DNA of 64,000 nt from NCBI GenBank assembly GCA_963808725.1, contig CAWEGO010000003.1, forward strand, positions 863,806-927,805, read 5' to 3'. How positions within the stretch are numbered: the first letter of the stretch is position 1; each line of letters opens with the position of its first letter. Shown one piece after another: positions 1-8,083 of the stretch. This DNA comes from JAHFUA01 sp963808725 (GTDB taxonomy: Bacteria; Acidobacteriota; Terriglobia; Terriglobales; Acidobacteriaceae). Under the pieces are notes generated by a model. The model was not told where the DNA came from. It did not search any database and was given only the letters and a program-made list of their open reading frames with translations. The position numbers were made by a program, and so were the translations under genes.

Positions 1-206
1 CTAGCGCCTTGCTCCCCGCCTTCATTGAACGCGTGCTCCGCCGATACCTGGAGGCCCGCGAGCGCAAAGCACTACAGGCCCGCGATCTAGAGCGCATCGA
101 TCAGGCCGCCGATCGCCTCAATGCCGAGGCGGAGGAACATCTTGGAGTACCGTCCAAGCTCGACGAAATGAACCGCGCACTACGAATGGCGCTTGACCTA
201 CGGTAG
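1..206 (+). CDS. C-terminal part of an antitoxin-like (ribbon-helix-helix/VapB type) protein, cut by window edge
   Basis: The open frame enters from the left edge (first full codon at base 3) and stops at 204-206. The visible residues begin SALLPAFIERVLRRYLEAR and continue with a charged helix containing LNAEAEEHL. This resembles the second helix and tail of ribbon-helix-helix antitoxins, where an S(R)SALL motif precedes an amphipathic ARxYL helix and an acidic toxin-binding tail. The N-terminal beta strand lies outside the window. No toxin gene follows: the next gene is cheW on the other strand, so it would be an orphan or have its partner upstream. The assignment is by resemblance only; a short helical regulator of another family is possible. 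Confidence 0.45.
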   Translation, partial: SALLPAFIERVLRRYLEARERKALQARDLERIDQAADRLNAEAEEHLGVPSKLDEMNRALRMALDLR

Positions 207-232
207 AGACGCCGCCTGCACCGCTCCGCGGA

Positions 233-748
233 CTAAACTGCCTCCACCGCTTCCTGCTCGACGGCGGCGATCTGGCCGTGCTCGGCGTCGGTGATCAGGG
301 GATTGAGGTCGATCAGGATCAGCAGGCGCTCGTCGATCTTGCCGATTCCCTGGACATATTCGCGATCCACCTGTCCCAGCTTGGGCGCCGCCTCAACCGT
401 GTCCGCGGAGATGCGCAGGACCTCGGAAACCTCGTCCACCACAAAGCCCAGCACCCGGCCGTTGACCTCGGCCACCACGATCCGGGTGCGCTTGTCGGCC
501 TCGCCGGCGGCGATCCCCATGCGGCGGCGCAGGCCGATCACCGGGATCACCTTGCCCCGCAGGTTGATGACCCCGTCCACGAAATCCGGCATGTTGGGGA
601 CGCGGGTGAGTTCGCGCAGCCGTATGATCTCCTGCACCTTCAGGATCTCCAGCCCGAATTCTTCATTGCCGACTTTGAAGCTGACCAGTTGCAGGACGTT
701 GCCGCCTGCGCCGCTCTTGCCTTGTGTTGTTTGCCCGAGTTCTGGCAT
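233..748 (-). CDS. cheW: Chemotaxis coupling protein CheW
   Basis: CheW links chemoreceptors to the CheA kinase in the cytoplasmic signalling array. The 171-residue protein is a single CheW domain. Typical family features are visible: LQLVSFKVGNEEFGLEI, the QEIIR segment, the RVPNMPDFVDGVINLRG loop, and VVDEVSEVLRI. Length and order fit a stand-alone CheW. The start was set at the ATG at 748 because AGGGAGG sits seven bases before it. An in-frame ATG at 769 lies upstream of that ribosome site. It is the last gene of a leftward operon with the two chemoreceptors upstream (gap about 30 bases). No cheA, cheY or cheR is present in the window. Confidence 0.93.
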   Translation of the reverse strand: MPELGQTTQGKSGAGGNVLQLVSFKVGNEEFGLEILKVQEIIRLRELTRVPNMPDFVDGVINLRGKVIPVIGLRRRMGIAAGEADKRTRIVVAEVNGRVLGFVVDEVSEVLRISADTVEAAPKLGQVDREYVQGIGKIDERLLILIDLNPLITDAEHGQIAAVEQEAVEAV

Positions 749-780
749 GACTTGCCTCCCTAAGCTCATAAATAGTTTTT

Positions 781-2526
781 CTACTCTCCGTCCCGGTCAT
801 GCTCGGCATGCTGGAAGGCGCGCTGAAGCGGCGGGCGCGGCGCCAGCGCCAGCGCGGTCCGGACGCGGCCCGGGTCAGCGGCCACCTGCCGCGGCGAACG
901 GTAGCCGCCCGCTGTCTGCTGCCCCAGCTTGAAGCTCGACACCAGGTTCTGCAGTTCCAGCGCCAAGCCCGACAACTGCTCGCAAGCCTGGGCCGATTGC
1001 TGCGCCCCGTCCGCCGATTCCGCCACCAGCTTGTTGATCTGATCCATGTTGTTGTTCACCTGCTCGGTGGCCGAGGACTGCTGGTTGGCCGCGGTGGCGA
1101 TGTGGGTCACCATCTCTCCCACGTGCTCGGCCTGGCCGATGATCTGCTTCAGTGACTCGCCCGCCTTGGCGGTTACTTCCACGCCCTTTTCCACCTGCTG
1201 CGTGCCGGACTGCATCTTTTCCACCGCGCCGCGCGTTTCCACCTGCACGCTTTGGATCATCTCCGCGATTTCCTTGGTGGCCTTGGTGGTGCGCTCCGCC
1301 AATTTGCGGACTTCATCGGCCACCACGGCAAAGCCGCGCCCTTGCTCGCCGGCGCGCGCGGCTTCGATGGCGGCGTTCAAGGCCAGCAGGTTGGTCTGGT
1401 CGGCGATGTCGTCGATCACCCCCACGATCTTGCCGATCTGGTCGGAGCGGCTGCCCAATTCCTGGACGCTCTTGGCGGTCTCGCGCACCGAGTCCGCGAT
1501 GGAACGCATGAGCGTGAGGGTTTCGCCCACGATGGCGCCGCCTTCCCGCGCCGTCTTGGAAGCTTGGTGCGCGGATTCGGCCGCTTTGTTGCAGTTCTCC
1601 GAAACCTCGTGCACGGTGGCCGACATCTCCTGCATGGCGGTGGCCACCTGGTGCACCTGATCTTTCTGAGTGTCGCCGCCGCTGGCCATCTGGGTGGCGC
1701 TGGCCGAGATCTCCTCGCTGGCGCTGGCCACCTGCTCGGCGGTTGAAGCAACCCGGGAAATGACGTTGTGCATCTTGTCCAGGAACACGTTGAACCACTT
1801 GGCCAGTTCTCCCAGTTCGTCCTGGGAAGTAATGGCCAGGCGCTTGGTTAGATCGCCCTCGCCTTCGGCGATGTCCTTCGCCATATATGTGACCCGCGCC
1901 AGACCACTTGCCACGTTACGGCCGATGAGGATGGCGATCACGACACCCACGGCCAAGCCCACACAAACGAGAGTCAGCATCGAGGTTTTGGTGTGGGCGT
2001 CGGAGGCAGCCTGTTGATCGACCGCCTCGGTTTTGACCTTCTCGTACCAATCCACCAGATCCGTGGTGCTCCTTTTGAGATCTGCGCGTGCCTGTTGGGC
2101 ATCGGGACCGTAGAACACATCCAATGCCTCTTTGGCGTTGCCAGCACGGCGCAGCTCGATGGCGCGATCAGCCAGCCCGTCATAAACCGCATTCGCCCGG
2201 TCGGTATCGGCGAAGAGCTTTCGGCTTTGCTCCGACGACAATTGCGGTTTCAGCGCATTCATTTTCTCTGCAAATTCGCCCCTGGCGGCAGTGAGGTACT
2301 TCATGTCACCGTTAAGGAGCGCATCGCGGCCCCCAACCTTCTCTTTTTCGATGGCCAGTTGGATTGCCAAACTGAGGTCCTTCTTGCCTGAGTTGAACTG
2401 CACCGTGCGGGACACCGATTCGGTACTGACGGCTGACATGTACCCGATGCCACCCAAGAGCGCCATGATCACCAGCAGCACGCCAAAACCCACACCCAGC
2501 TTCATCTTGAGGCTCAACTTGTTCAT
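781..2526 (-). CDS. Methyl-accepting chemotaxis protein without CZB domain
   Basis: Transmembrane chemoreceptor of 581 residues. TM1 lies at about residues 10-31, a four-helix-type periplasmic sensor at 32-185, TM2 at about 186-204, HAMP to about 260, and the signalling domain at about 270-525 with the hairpin tip DQTNLLALNAAIEAARAGEQ. The signalling half (bases 928 to about 1745) is almost base-for-base identical to that of the neighbouring receptor (3371 to about 4188), whereas the sensor halves have diverged. After the signalling domain the protein jumps straight to a tail starting VAADPGRVRTALALA. The same tail follows the CZB domain in the neighbour, so this copy looks like a duplicate that lost its CZB domain. 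It is co-transcribed with cheW. The ligand cannot be told from sequence. Confidence 0.93.
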   Translation of the reverse strand: MNKLSLKMKLGVGFGVLLVIMALLGGIGYMSAVSTESVSRTVQFNSGKKDLSLAIQLAIEKEKVGGRDALLNGDMKYLTAARGEFAEKMNALKPQLSSEQSRKLFADTDRANAVYDGLADRAIELRRAGNAKEALDVFYGPDAQQARADLKRSTTDLVDWYEKVKTEAVDQQAASDAHTKTSMLTLVCVGLAVGVVIAILIGRNVASGLARVTYMAKDIAEGEGDLTKRLAITSQDELGELAKWFNVFLDKMHNVISRVASTAEQVASASEEISASATQMASGGDTQKDQVHQVATAMQEMSATVHEVSENCNKAAESAHQASKTAREGGAIVGETLTLMRSIADSVRETAKSVQELGSRSDQIGKIVGVIDDIADQTNLLALNAAIEAARAGEQGRGFAVVADEVRKLAERTTKATKEIAEMIQSVQVETRGAVEKMQSGTQQVEKGVEVTAKAGESLKQIIGQAEHVGEMVTHIATAANQQSSATEQVNNNMDQINKLVAESADGAQQSAQACEQLSGLALELQNLVSSFKLGQQTAGGYRSPRQVAADPGRVRTALALAPRPPLQRAFQHAEHDRDGE

Positions 2527-2770
2527 GACTGCTTATCTCCTTGCCAGCGCCTTCGACACTTGGGCCGTCGACCTCAAGGTGCTGCATCGTTGCGTACCAG
2601 AAAGCGTGCGTCGCGACGCAACATCCGAAGTCAATTTGAGGGGCCGAAGGTGCTTCTCCATCTTCGCGGAACAGTACGTAAGCCTGACCCTGAAAACGAC
2701 GCAGTGTGTCGGAGTTGGCTGTCCCATAGCGGGCCAGTTCCGGTTTTGAGTCGCGCCGTTTCTTGATGGA
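2527..2770 (-). promoter_or_regulatory. Conserved leader upstream of the CZB-less chemoreceptor
   Basis: About 240 bases before the start codon are clearly homologous to the leader of the second receptor gene (4976-5225). Shared blocks include GGGACAGCC, CTGTTCCGCGAAGATGGAG and GTGTCGAA followed by the ribosome site GGCAAGGAGATAAG. A hairpin CGAAGATG/CACCTTCG (one mismatch) and a palindrome TGCGTCGCGACGCA are present. No open frame is conserved between the copies, so conservation is more likely at the RNA or promoter level. No known riboswitch consensus was recognised. Confidence 0.5.
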
Positions 2771-2785
2771 ATAGCTCCTGCCTCC

Positions 2786-4975
2786 CTAGTCTCCGTTCCG
2801 GTCGTACCCGGCAGGATGGAGGGCGTGCTGAACTGGTGGTCTGGTAGCCAGCGCCAGCGCTGTCCGGACGCGGCCTGGGTCGGCGGCCACCTGCTTCTCG
2901 ATTTTCGTGAGCAGAGTGATGACCTGGCTGCTGAATTCACTGACCTTCTGAAACTCCCGTTGTGCAAGTTCGCCATCGCCTGCGTGGAACGCCCGCAGTA
3001 CCTCGCGTACCGATGCGTGCATTTGGCGGTGAGTGGATTCCAGCCCGTGCATGTCGGAAATGTGTCCGTAGGCCGACAGGCCAGTGCTATACAGCCACTG
3101 ACCGAGCTGGCAATCTTTCGGAGAGCCGGCTTCGGATTCACTCATCGCCAGCCGCCCGTCCAGCACAGCACGCAGCTTGGTCTTCCACGCGTTGTGCTTG
3201 GTTCTAGCGCTCGAGAAATCAATGCCTGCTGAACCGTGGGCTGCTCCGGGGCTGGACAACAGTGTGCCGGCGTATGCGGGCTGGGGCGCCGGAAGTGCGT
3301 CCAATCCAACCTGTTGGCCCCGGTATTGCGAGCGGCTGAAGTTCTGCCGGTGTTCGGTCCCGCTTGCGAGCTTGAAGCTCGACACCAGGTTCTGCAGTTC
3401 CAGCGCCAAGCCCGACAACTGCTCGCAAGCCTGGGCCGATTGCTGCGCCCCGTCCGCCGATTCCGCCACCAGCTTGTTGATCTGATCCATGTTGTTGTTC
3501 ACCTGCTCGGTGGCCGAGGACTGCTCGTTGGCCGCCGTGGCAATGTGAGTGACCATCTCTCCCACGTGCTCGGCCTGGCCGATGATCTGTTTCAGTGACG
3601 CGCCGGCCTTGGCGGTCACCTCCACGCCCTTTTCCACCTGCTGCGTGCCGGACTGCATCTTTTCCACCGCGCCGCGCGTTTCCACCTGCACGCTTTGGAT
3701 CATCTCCGCGATTTCCTTGGTAGCCTTGGTGGTGCGCTCCGCCAACTTGCGGACTTCATCGGCCACCACGGCAAAGCCGCGCCCCTGCTCGCCGGCGCGC
3801 GCGGCTTCGATGGCGGCGTTCAAGGCCAGCAGGTTGGTCTGGTCGGCGATGTCGTCGATCACGCCCACGATCTTGCCGATCTGGTCGGAACGGCTGCCCA
3901 GTTCCTGCACCTTCTGCGCGGTTTCGCGAACCGAAACAGCGACGGAGCGCATGTGCGCCAAGGTGTCTTCCACGATGGCTCCGCCCTGGCGCGCCGTCTC
4001 CACGGTCTGGCGGGCGGAGTCGGCCGCTCGGTTGCAGTTTTCCGAAACCTCGTGCACGGTGGCCGACATCTCCTGCATGGCGGTGGCCACTTGGTGCACC
4101 TGATCTTTCTGAGTTTCGCCGCCGGTGGCCATTTGGGCAGCGCCGGCCGCGATCTCTTCGCTGGCGCTGGCCACGTGCTCGGCGGTGCCAGCGATCGACT
4201 GCATGATGGTACTCAGGTTGTTCTTCATGGAGTTGAGCGCCATAGCAGCCGTGCCGAGTTCATCCTCAGACTCGACGCTCATGTCTTCGACAGCGAGATT
4301 ATTGGCCGCTACTTCTTGGATCCTCGCGACCATGCGGGAGACGCTGCCCGCAACCGAGCGTCCAATCAGCGTTGCTAACGGTATCCCGAAGAGCAGACCC
4401 CCTACCGCCAAACCGACAATCCAAACCATGCTGCGGGCCCCAGAAACAGCCTGCTGGGTGCGATCGGCAGTGTTGATTCTGCCTTGATAGTCCATGAAAT
4501 CAGGGACGCTTTGGTCCGCCCCATCTCGTGCGGCAGTGGCTTCGGCGCCGAAAAGCAGATCCACCGCCTCCCTGGTTTTGCCGGCACTCCGCAAGTCATA
4601 CACGCGCTGGAGGACGGAATTGTATTGTTCCGTTGCCTGCTGCATCTTGCCGAACAAGCGCCTGTCTTCCTCAGTCGTTAGCAGTTGCTCGAGCGCTCCC
4701 ATTGTGTCCGTAAGCCGGGTGGCGTTTTCCTGGAAGCGGTTTCTCTCCGATTCGCTGCCGGTGAGGAGAAATCCGCGCAGATAGACCTTCTCGCTATCGA
4801 GACTGCTGCGGATATCCGCGGCTAATAGCTGCTTCTCGCCTCTCAAGTCCACCGTGTCGGAAAGTTCAGTCAGCTTTCGCATGGAGAAATAACTGACCAC
4901 GCCCATGGCGATCAGCATTGCGAGCAGCACGCCGAAACCCAGCTTCAGCTTCATCTTGAGGCTCAACTTGTTCAT
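2786..4975 (-). CDS. Methyl-accepting chemotaxis protein with C-terminal CZB zinc-binding domain
   Basis: Transmembrane chemoreceptor of 729 residues: TM1 about 10-30, periplasmic sensor, TM2 about 185-205, HAMP, and a signalling domain ending SSFKL near residue 540. It is followed by a CZB (chemoreceptor zinc-binding) domain at about 590-695. CZB metal-ligand motifs are visible: KHNAW, the CQLGQWLY motif carrying the conserved cysteine, and ESTHRQMHA. In studied receptors CZB binds zinc through three His and one Cys and senses hypochlorite or zinc levels; that role here is inference. It is first in a receptor-receptor-cheW operon and carries the same type of leader as its duplicate. Confidence 0.94.
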   Translation of the reverse strand: MNKLSLKMKLKLGFGVLLAMLIAMGVVSYFSMRKLTELSDTVDLRGEKQLLAADIRSSLDSEKVYLRGFLLTGSESERNRFQENATRLTDTMGALEQLLTTEEDRRLFGKMQQATEQYNSVLQRVYDLRSAGKTREAVDLLFGAEATAARDGADQSVPDFMDYQGRINTADRTQQAVSGARSMVWIVGLAVGGLLFGIPLATLIGRSVAGSVSRMVARIQEVAANNLAVEDMSVESEDELGTAAMALNSMKNNLSTIMQSIAGTAEHVASASEEIAAGAAQMATGGETQKDQVHQVATAMQEMSATVHEVSENCNRAADSARQTVETARQGGAIVEDTLAHMRSVAVSVRETAQKVQELGSRSDQIGKIVGVIDDIADQTNLLALNAAIEAARAGEQGRGFAVVADEVRKLAERTTKATKEIAEMIQSVQVETRGAVEKMQSGTQQVEKGVEVTAKAGASLKQIIGQAEHVGEMVTHIATAANEQSSATEQVNNNMDQINKLVAESADGAQQSAQACEQLSGLALELQNLVSSFKLASGTEHRQNFSRSQYRGQQVGLDALPAPQPAYAGTLLSSPGAAHGSAGIDFSSARTKHNAWKTKLRAVLDGRLAMSESEAGSPKDCQLGQWLYSTGLSAYGHISDMHGLESTHRQMHASVREVLRAFHAGDGELAQREFQKVSEFSSQVITLLTKIEKQVAADPGRVRTALALATRPPVQHALHPAGYDRNGD

Positions 4976-5225
4976 GACTTCTTATCTCCTTGCCAGCGTT
5001 TTCGACACTTGGGCCGTTGACCCCAAAGGCTGCATCGAAGGGATTAAGCAGCGGGCGTCGCCGCGCAACATCCGAAGTCAATATGAAGGGCCGAAGATGC
5101 TCCTCCATCTTCGCGGAACAGCGCGTTAGCCTGACACTAAAACGGCGCAGCGAGTCGTGGCCGGCTGTCCCACAGCGGACCGGTTCCCGTTTTGCATCGG
5201 TTAGTTTTTGGGTGGGCGAATCCTT
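4976..5225 (-). promoter_or_regulatory. Conserved structured leader upstream of the CZB chemoreceptor
   Basis: This is the second copy of the leader described at 2527-2770. In the gene direction it contains AAAACGG pairing with CCGTTTT across about 40 bases, then a perfect 8-bp hairpin CGAAGATG-loop-CATCTTCG, and ends with GGCAAGGAGATAAG before the ATG. It may hold the operon promoter and a 5' untranslated structure. Confidence 0.5.
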
Positions 5226-5296
5226 CCAGTCAGGTCGTACGACCTTGGTAACTGCGGCCTGAGAGAGGCTGCCGCCTAGAATGGGTTTGAATCCTC

Positions 5297-5617
5297 ATGG
5301 CTCCGGCTGCAAGAAAACGCGAAACCGATCCCTGGCCGCAGGAACGCGAAGGCTACTCGGAGCCGCCTCCGGTCGCCTACGTCACTGCCCGCGTTAACCC
5401 CATCGTGGAAAAGGACAGCGCCACCCTCCATCGCGTCGAGCAGATCGGCAGCCTGGTGGCGGGCGGGGGCATCATCTGGACCGCCTACGCCGTGGCCCAC
5501 CATTCCGCCGAGATCGTCCGCTTCGCGCTGTTCCCGCCGGGACCGCTGGAAGTCCTCGGCATCGGCGTGCTGATCTGGCTGGTCGCCAAGTGGATCCGCG
5601 CTAGCCAAGTACGCTGA
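5297..5617 (+). CDS. Small membrane protein of unknown function
   Basis: This 106-residue protein has a charged, proline-rich N-terminus (about residues 1-45) followed by two hydrophobic segments, roughly IGSLVAGGGIIWTAYAVAHH (about 50-70) and PLEVLGIGVLIWLVAKWI (about 83-100). It is therefore probably a two-pass inner-membrane protein. I do not recognise the family. No strong ribosome site is seen before the ATG. The opposite strand carries an overlapping open frame (5276-5677) of low-complexity, His/Asp/Arg-rich composition, which looks like a shadow. The gene stands alone between the receptor operon and a rightward ACT-domain gene. Confidence 0.55.
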   Translation: MAPAARKRETDPWPQEREGYSEPPPVAYVTARVNPIVEKDSATLHRVEQIGSLVAGGGIIWTAYAVAHHSAEIVRFALFPPGPLEVLGIGVLIWLVAKWIRASQVR

Positions 5618-5736
5618 CACTCCCCGATCGCATTCACCACAGCAGAATTTGAAAGCCTCCGCCACCGGGAGTAGCATGGTCGTGCTTTGGGATTGCAGGG
5701 ACTACCCTGTGCCTCGAAGCAGATGGAGGTGTCTTG

Positions 5737-6147
5737 ATGCCCATCACTCGAGAATTCACCATCCAGTTGGAAGACCGGCCCGGCGTGCTGGGAAAGTTAA
5801 CCCGCGGCTTGGCCGACCGGGGAGTCAACATCCTCGCCTTCCAAGCCTTCCCCAACCAAGGCAAGAGCACCGTCCGCTTTGTGGGAGACAACCCCACCAC
5901 CGTCAAGTCCGTGCTGGACGGCCAGCGCGTAACCTACACTGAAGCTCAGGTAGCGCAAACCCGGCTGACCCATCGGCCCGGCGAACTGGCCCGCGTCTCG
6001 GCGCGGCTGGGCGAGAACAACGTCAACATCGACTACGCCTATGTCGGGCTCGAACCCGGCAGCAACAACCCGCTGCTGATCTGCGGCGTGGCCGACGTCA
6101 CCCGGGCGGCCAAGATCCTGGACGAAGCCGCCGCCGCCGCGGCCTAA
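5737..6147 (+). CDS. Double ACT-domain protein
   Basis: A 136-residue cytoplasmic protein made of two tandem ACT domains. The first (about 1-65) has the ITREFTIQLEDRPGVLGKL start and GVNILAFQAF; the second (about 68-130) has THRPGELARVSARLGENNVNIDYAYVG. ACT domains bind amino acids or similar small ligands and usually act as regulators; no enzymatic domain is attached. The start is the ATG at 5737, preceded by GGAGGT with six-base spacing. The TTG directly before it would be too close to that site. A hairpin terminator follows at 6169. The ligand and partner are unknown. Confidence 0.85.
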   Translation: MPITREFTIQLEDRPGVLGKLTRGLADRGVNILAFQAFPNQGKSTVRFVGDNPTTVKSVLDGQRVTYTEAQVAQTRLTHRPGELARVSARLGENNVNIDYAYVGLEPGSNNPLLICGVADVTRAAKILDEAAAAAA

Positions 6148-6168
6148 CTACTCACCCGCGCCTTTCGC

Positions 6169-6201
6169 AGAGCCCAAGTCCAACGGCTTGGGCTCTTACT
6201 T
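6169..6201 (+). terminator. Rho-independent terminator after the ACT gene
   Basis: The stem AGAGCCCAAG pairs with CTTGGGCTCT over an 8-base loop. It is followed by a short T-rich stretch (TACTTTC), 22 bases after the stop of the ACT protein gene. Confidence 0.65.
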
Positions 6202-6206
6202 TCAGG

Positions 6207-6222
6207 TGTGACGCAGATCACT
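6207..6222. promoter_or_regulatory. CRP/FNR-family-like dyad
   Basis: TGTGA-CGCAGA-TCACT matches the CRP half-site arrangement TGTGA-N6-TCACA except for the last base. It lies 17 bases before the receiver-domain gene, where it could act on transcription. Similar dyads occur at 32313 and 43321. It is a sequence match only; no crp gene is in the window. Confidence 0.35.
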
Positions 6223-6238
6223 GCGGCTTCCGCTGGAG

Positions 6239-6625
6239 TTGCTAAACTTCCCAACCGGCGTGGCGACCGTCCTGTGCATCGACGACCAGACCTATGCCCT
6301 GGCAGCCCGCGTGGAGTGGCTGCGCGCGCACGGGTATGTCGTGTTCGTGGCCAGGTCGGTGGAGGCAGCGCTGGACGCCTTTCTCACCAGCCCTATCGAC
6401 GCCGCCTTCCTCGACTGCCACATGCCCGGGGCCTTTCTGGTGGCGGGCCTGCTGAAGCGCATACGCCCCTCGCTGCCCATCATCATGCTGGCCGCGTACT
6501 GCGGCGTGCCTTGCCAGCAGCAAGGCCTGGTCAGCTCCTGCCTGGGCCGGGGAGAGCCTCCAGCCGCGCTGCTGCACGCCCTGCAGAAGGTGATTGGCGG
6601 CGCTGCCGGCCAGGCCGCCGCCTGA
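6239..6625 (+). CDS. Stand-alone response-regulator receiver domain, degenerate
   Basis: This 128-residue protein looks like a single REC domain. The acidic pair (VLCIDDQ, residues 15-16) and the phosphoacceptor region AAFLDCHMPG (Asp59) are present. The usual conserved Lys near the end of beta-5 is not seen: PIIMLAAY is followed by a Cys/Gln-rich stretch instead of the normal K-P motif. Phospho-signalling may therefore be weak or absent. No output domain is attached. The start is uncertain: the TTG at 6239 has GGAG too close, and a GTG about 18 bases downstream is an alternative. The gene is adjacent to and convergent with the DCC-family gene (one-base gap). Confidence 0.75.
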   Translation: MLNFPTGVATVLCIDDQTYALAARVEWLRAHGYVVFVARSVEAALDAFLTSPIDAAFLDCHMPGAFLVAGLLKRIRPSLPIIMLAAYCGVPCQQQGLVSSCLGRGEPPAALLHALQKVIGGAAGQAAA

Positions 6626-6626
6626 G

Positions 6627-7076
6627 CTAACCCACATCGAGGAATCGGTCCCGGTAGCGCGCCTCGGGCACCGGACAGGTGTCATACCTCCCAAACATGC
6701 GGTAGCGATGGCGGGCGATGGTGTTGTACACCCAGTCGCGAACGCGTGGCGGCAGGACCCGCAGCATGGCCGCGGCCTTCCAAACCCCGCCCAGCCTCTC
6801 CGCCGTGTAGATGGCGGCCGACGACTTCGAGAGCGCGCGCTCGCTGGCCATCCCGAAGTCCCGGATGACATAGAAGGTGTCCAGGGCGTCCGGCGTGATC
6901 CCGTGGCGCGCCAGGATCTCCCGCCCCGCCGAGCTTTGCAGCGACGCGAACCGGAACACGCCCTTGCGGTCGCGCTTCAGCACGAACCGCACCCCGCGGT
7001 TGCACAATCCGCACACGCCGTCGTAGAGGATGAGCGCTGTTCCCACGTTCGCGGGCGTTGTTTGCCTGTTCCCCAC
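6627..7076 (-). CDS. DCC-family (DUF393) thiol-disulfide oxidoreductase-like protein
   Basis: This 149-residue protein carries the family signature YDGVCGLCN at residues 18-26, giving a CxxC pair (Cys22, Cys25) on a thioredoxin-like fold. Further family features are LKRDRKGVFRFASLQS, the GVWKAAAMLRVLPPRVRDWVYN helix and the RYRMFGRYDTCPVP tail with one more Cys. Length is typical for DCC proteins. The substrate is unknown, and the redox role is inferred from the family. It is the last core-like gene before the accessory island. Confidence 0.88.
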   Translation of the reverse strand: MGNRQTTPANVGTALILYDGVCGLCNRGVRFVLKRDRKGVFRFASLQSSAGREILARHGITPDALDTFYVIRDFGMASERALSKSSAAIYTAERLGGVWKAAAMLRVLPPRVRDWVYNTIARHRYRMFGRYDTCPVPEARYRDRFLDVG

Positions 7077-7480
7077 GGTTGGCGACCCGGGGCAGGAGCC
7101 GCGAGCGTTACTTTATGATTACCCCCACCCCTACCCCCCTGCCCTTTTAGAATCAGGATCTTACGACATACCCTCCCCTGGAGGCCATGATGGCAAAGGA
7201 GTTAAAGGCAAAATCTTGATCTGCAATGACTTATCTATTTGTGAACAACATTAATGCAATAATAACAAAAAGAATACAGCTTGTCAATAGAAAATGCATC
7301 GGCGGCGGCCCGGTGCCCTAGAGCCTGTCCTGAGCGAACCTGGGGCACCCGGCCGGCTACGACGGGGCACCCCCAGGAGTGTGGTCGGATCGGATCTCCT
7401 CGGCGGAACGTCCGCCGACTTGTTAACATTCAAGCGAGTCGCCCCTGAATGGAGTGAGCGTTCCAAGGAGGAATTCTGTC
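7077..7480. other. Gene-free, partly AT-rich left edge of the accessory island
   Basis: About 400 bases without a supported gene. Bases 7155-7300 are visibly AT-richer than the surroundings. An 11-codon frame (MMAKELKAKS, from the ATG near 7188) behind a GGAGG has no recognisable meaning and may be the stub of a truncated gene. The stretch then runs into the palindromic repeat at 7309-7352. Confidence 0.4.
7309..7352. repeat. Palindromic repeat at left edge of island
   Basis: CCCGGTGCCC and GGGGCACCCGG can pair around a spacer containing CCTGTCCTGAGCGAA. The same CCCGGTGCCCC/GGGGCACCGGG arms occur at the right edge (12723-12769), and related sequence forms parts of the palindromes at 11278 and 12384. 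Confidence 0.55.
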
Positions 7481-7928
7481 GTGTCGTTCATGTCGCTTCC
7501 CACTTGGCTTGAAAACGGTGTTCGCAACAATTTGTGGAATCTCGCGATCTCGCTGGCTGTGAGCCTCATTTTCTTCGGGGCGGCGCGACGGCGTGCAATG
7601 TCGGCATATAGCGAGCGGAGGAAGCGAGCACACGACGAAATCGTCAGGATCGTCGAGACACGTCTTGTCAACGGAGTTCGCATCAACGCCGCCGAGCTGA
7701 ATGCATTCATCAGAGCCGTTTGTAGGCAATATGATGTTTCTCCCCAGGGGTCCCTCACAAATGCCAGCGTGCTTGAAGACGTGCGTTTACGGATCGAATC
7801 CAGCCCACACCTGAACGCGCAGCAAAAAACTGAGTATGCGGCACGGGTCGCCCAACCTGCCCCGACGGGCAATGGTGAGGTCACCAGCCTGCCGGTAGCA
7901 CCCACTTTAGTCAAGTTAGTGGGAAGGC
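7481..7928 (+). pseudogene. N-terminal half of an IS-interrupted membrane protein of unknown function
   Basis: The frame starts at the GTG at 7481, preceded by AAGGAGG with nine-base spacing. An upstream in-frame GTG at 7454 lies before that ribosome site. The product starts with a hydrophobic segment (NLAISLAVSLIFFGAARRR, about residues 17-35) and then a charged helical region. The open frame continues 14 bases into the IS21 element and stops at a TGA within its end. Joining 7928 to 10526 restores one continuous frame into the fragment at 10526-10962, giving a protein of about 294 residues with membrane segments at both ends. I do not recognise the family. Confidence 0.6.
7923..7928. repeat. 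Target-site duplication, left copy (GAAGGC)
   Basis: GAAGGC directly precedes the proposed TG terminus of the IS21 element and is repeated directly after its CA terminus (10520-10525). The match extends to GAAGGCTGC by chance of the next three bases. Size fits IS21-family duplications. Confidence 0.7.
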
Positions 7929-8083
7929 TGCGTTTGGCAACCTGATTTGGCCCACCTTTGACACTTTCATTTGGCCCACCCCTGGGTCATGAACTCTGCG
8001 TTGTTCCCCAGCTTCAGCCTGAGCCGGGATGGGGGTGCAGGGGCAAGGGGTGGCGTTTGAACCCCTTGCCCCTGCCCAGCGCT

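Noticed and set aside
4976..5262. Cyclic-di-GMP (GEMM) riboswitch in the chemoreceptor leader
   Set aside because: The conserved GEMM core could not be found in either leader copy; only unnamed hairpins are visible.
7188..7220. Eleven-codon ORF after a GGAGG in the AT-rich segment
   Set aside because: Too short and without recognisable product; mentioned only as a possible gene stub.
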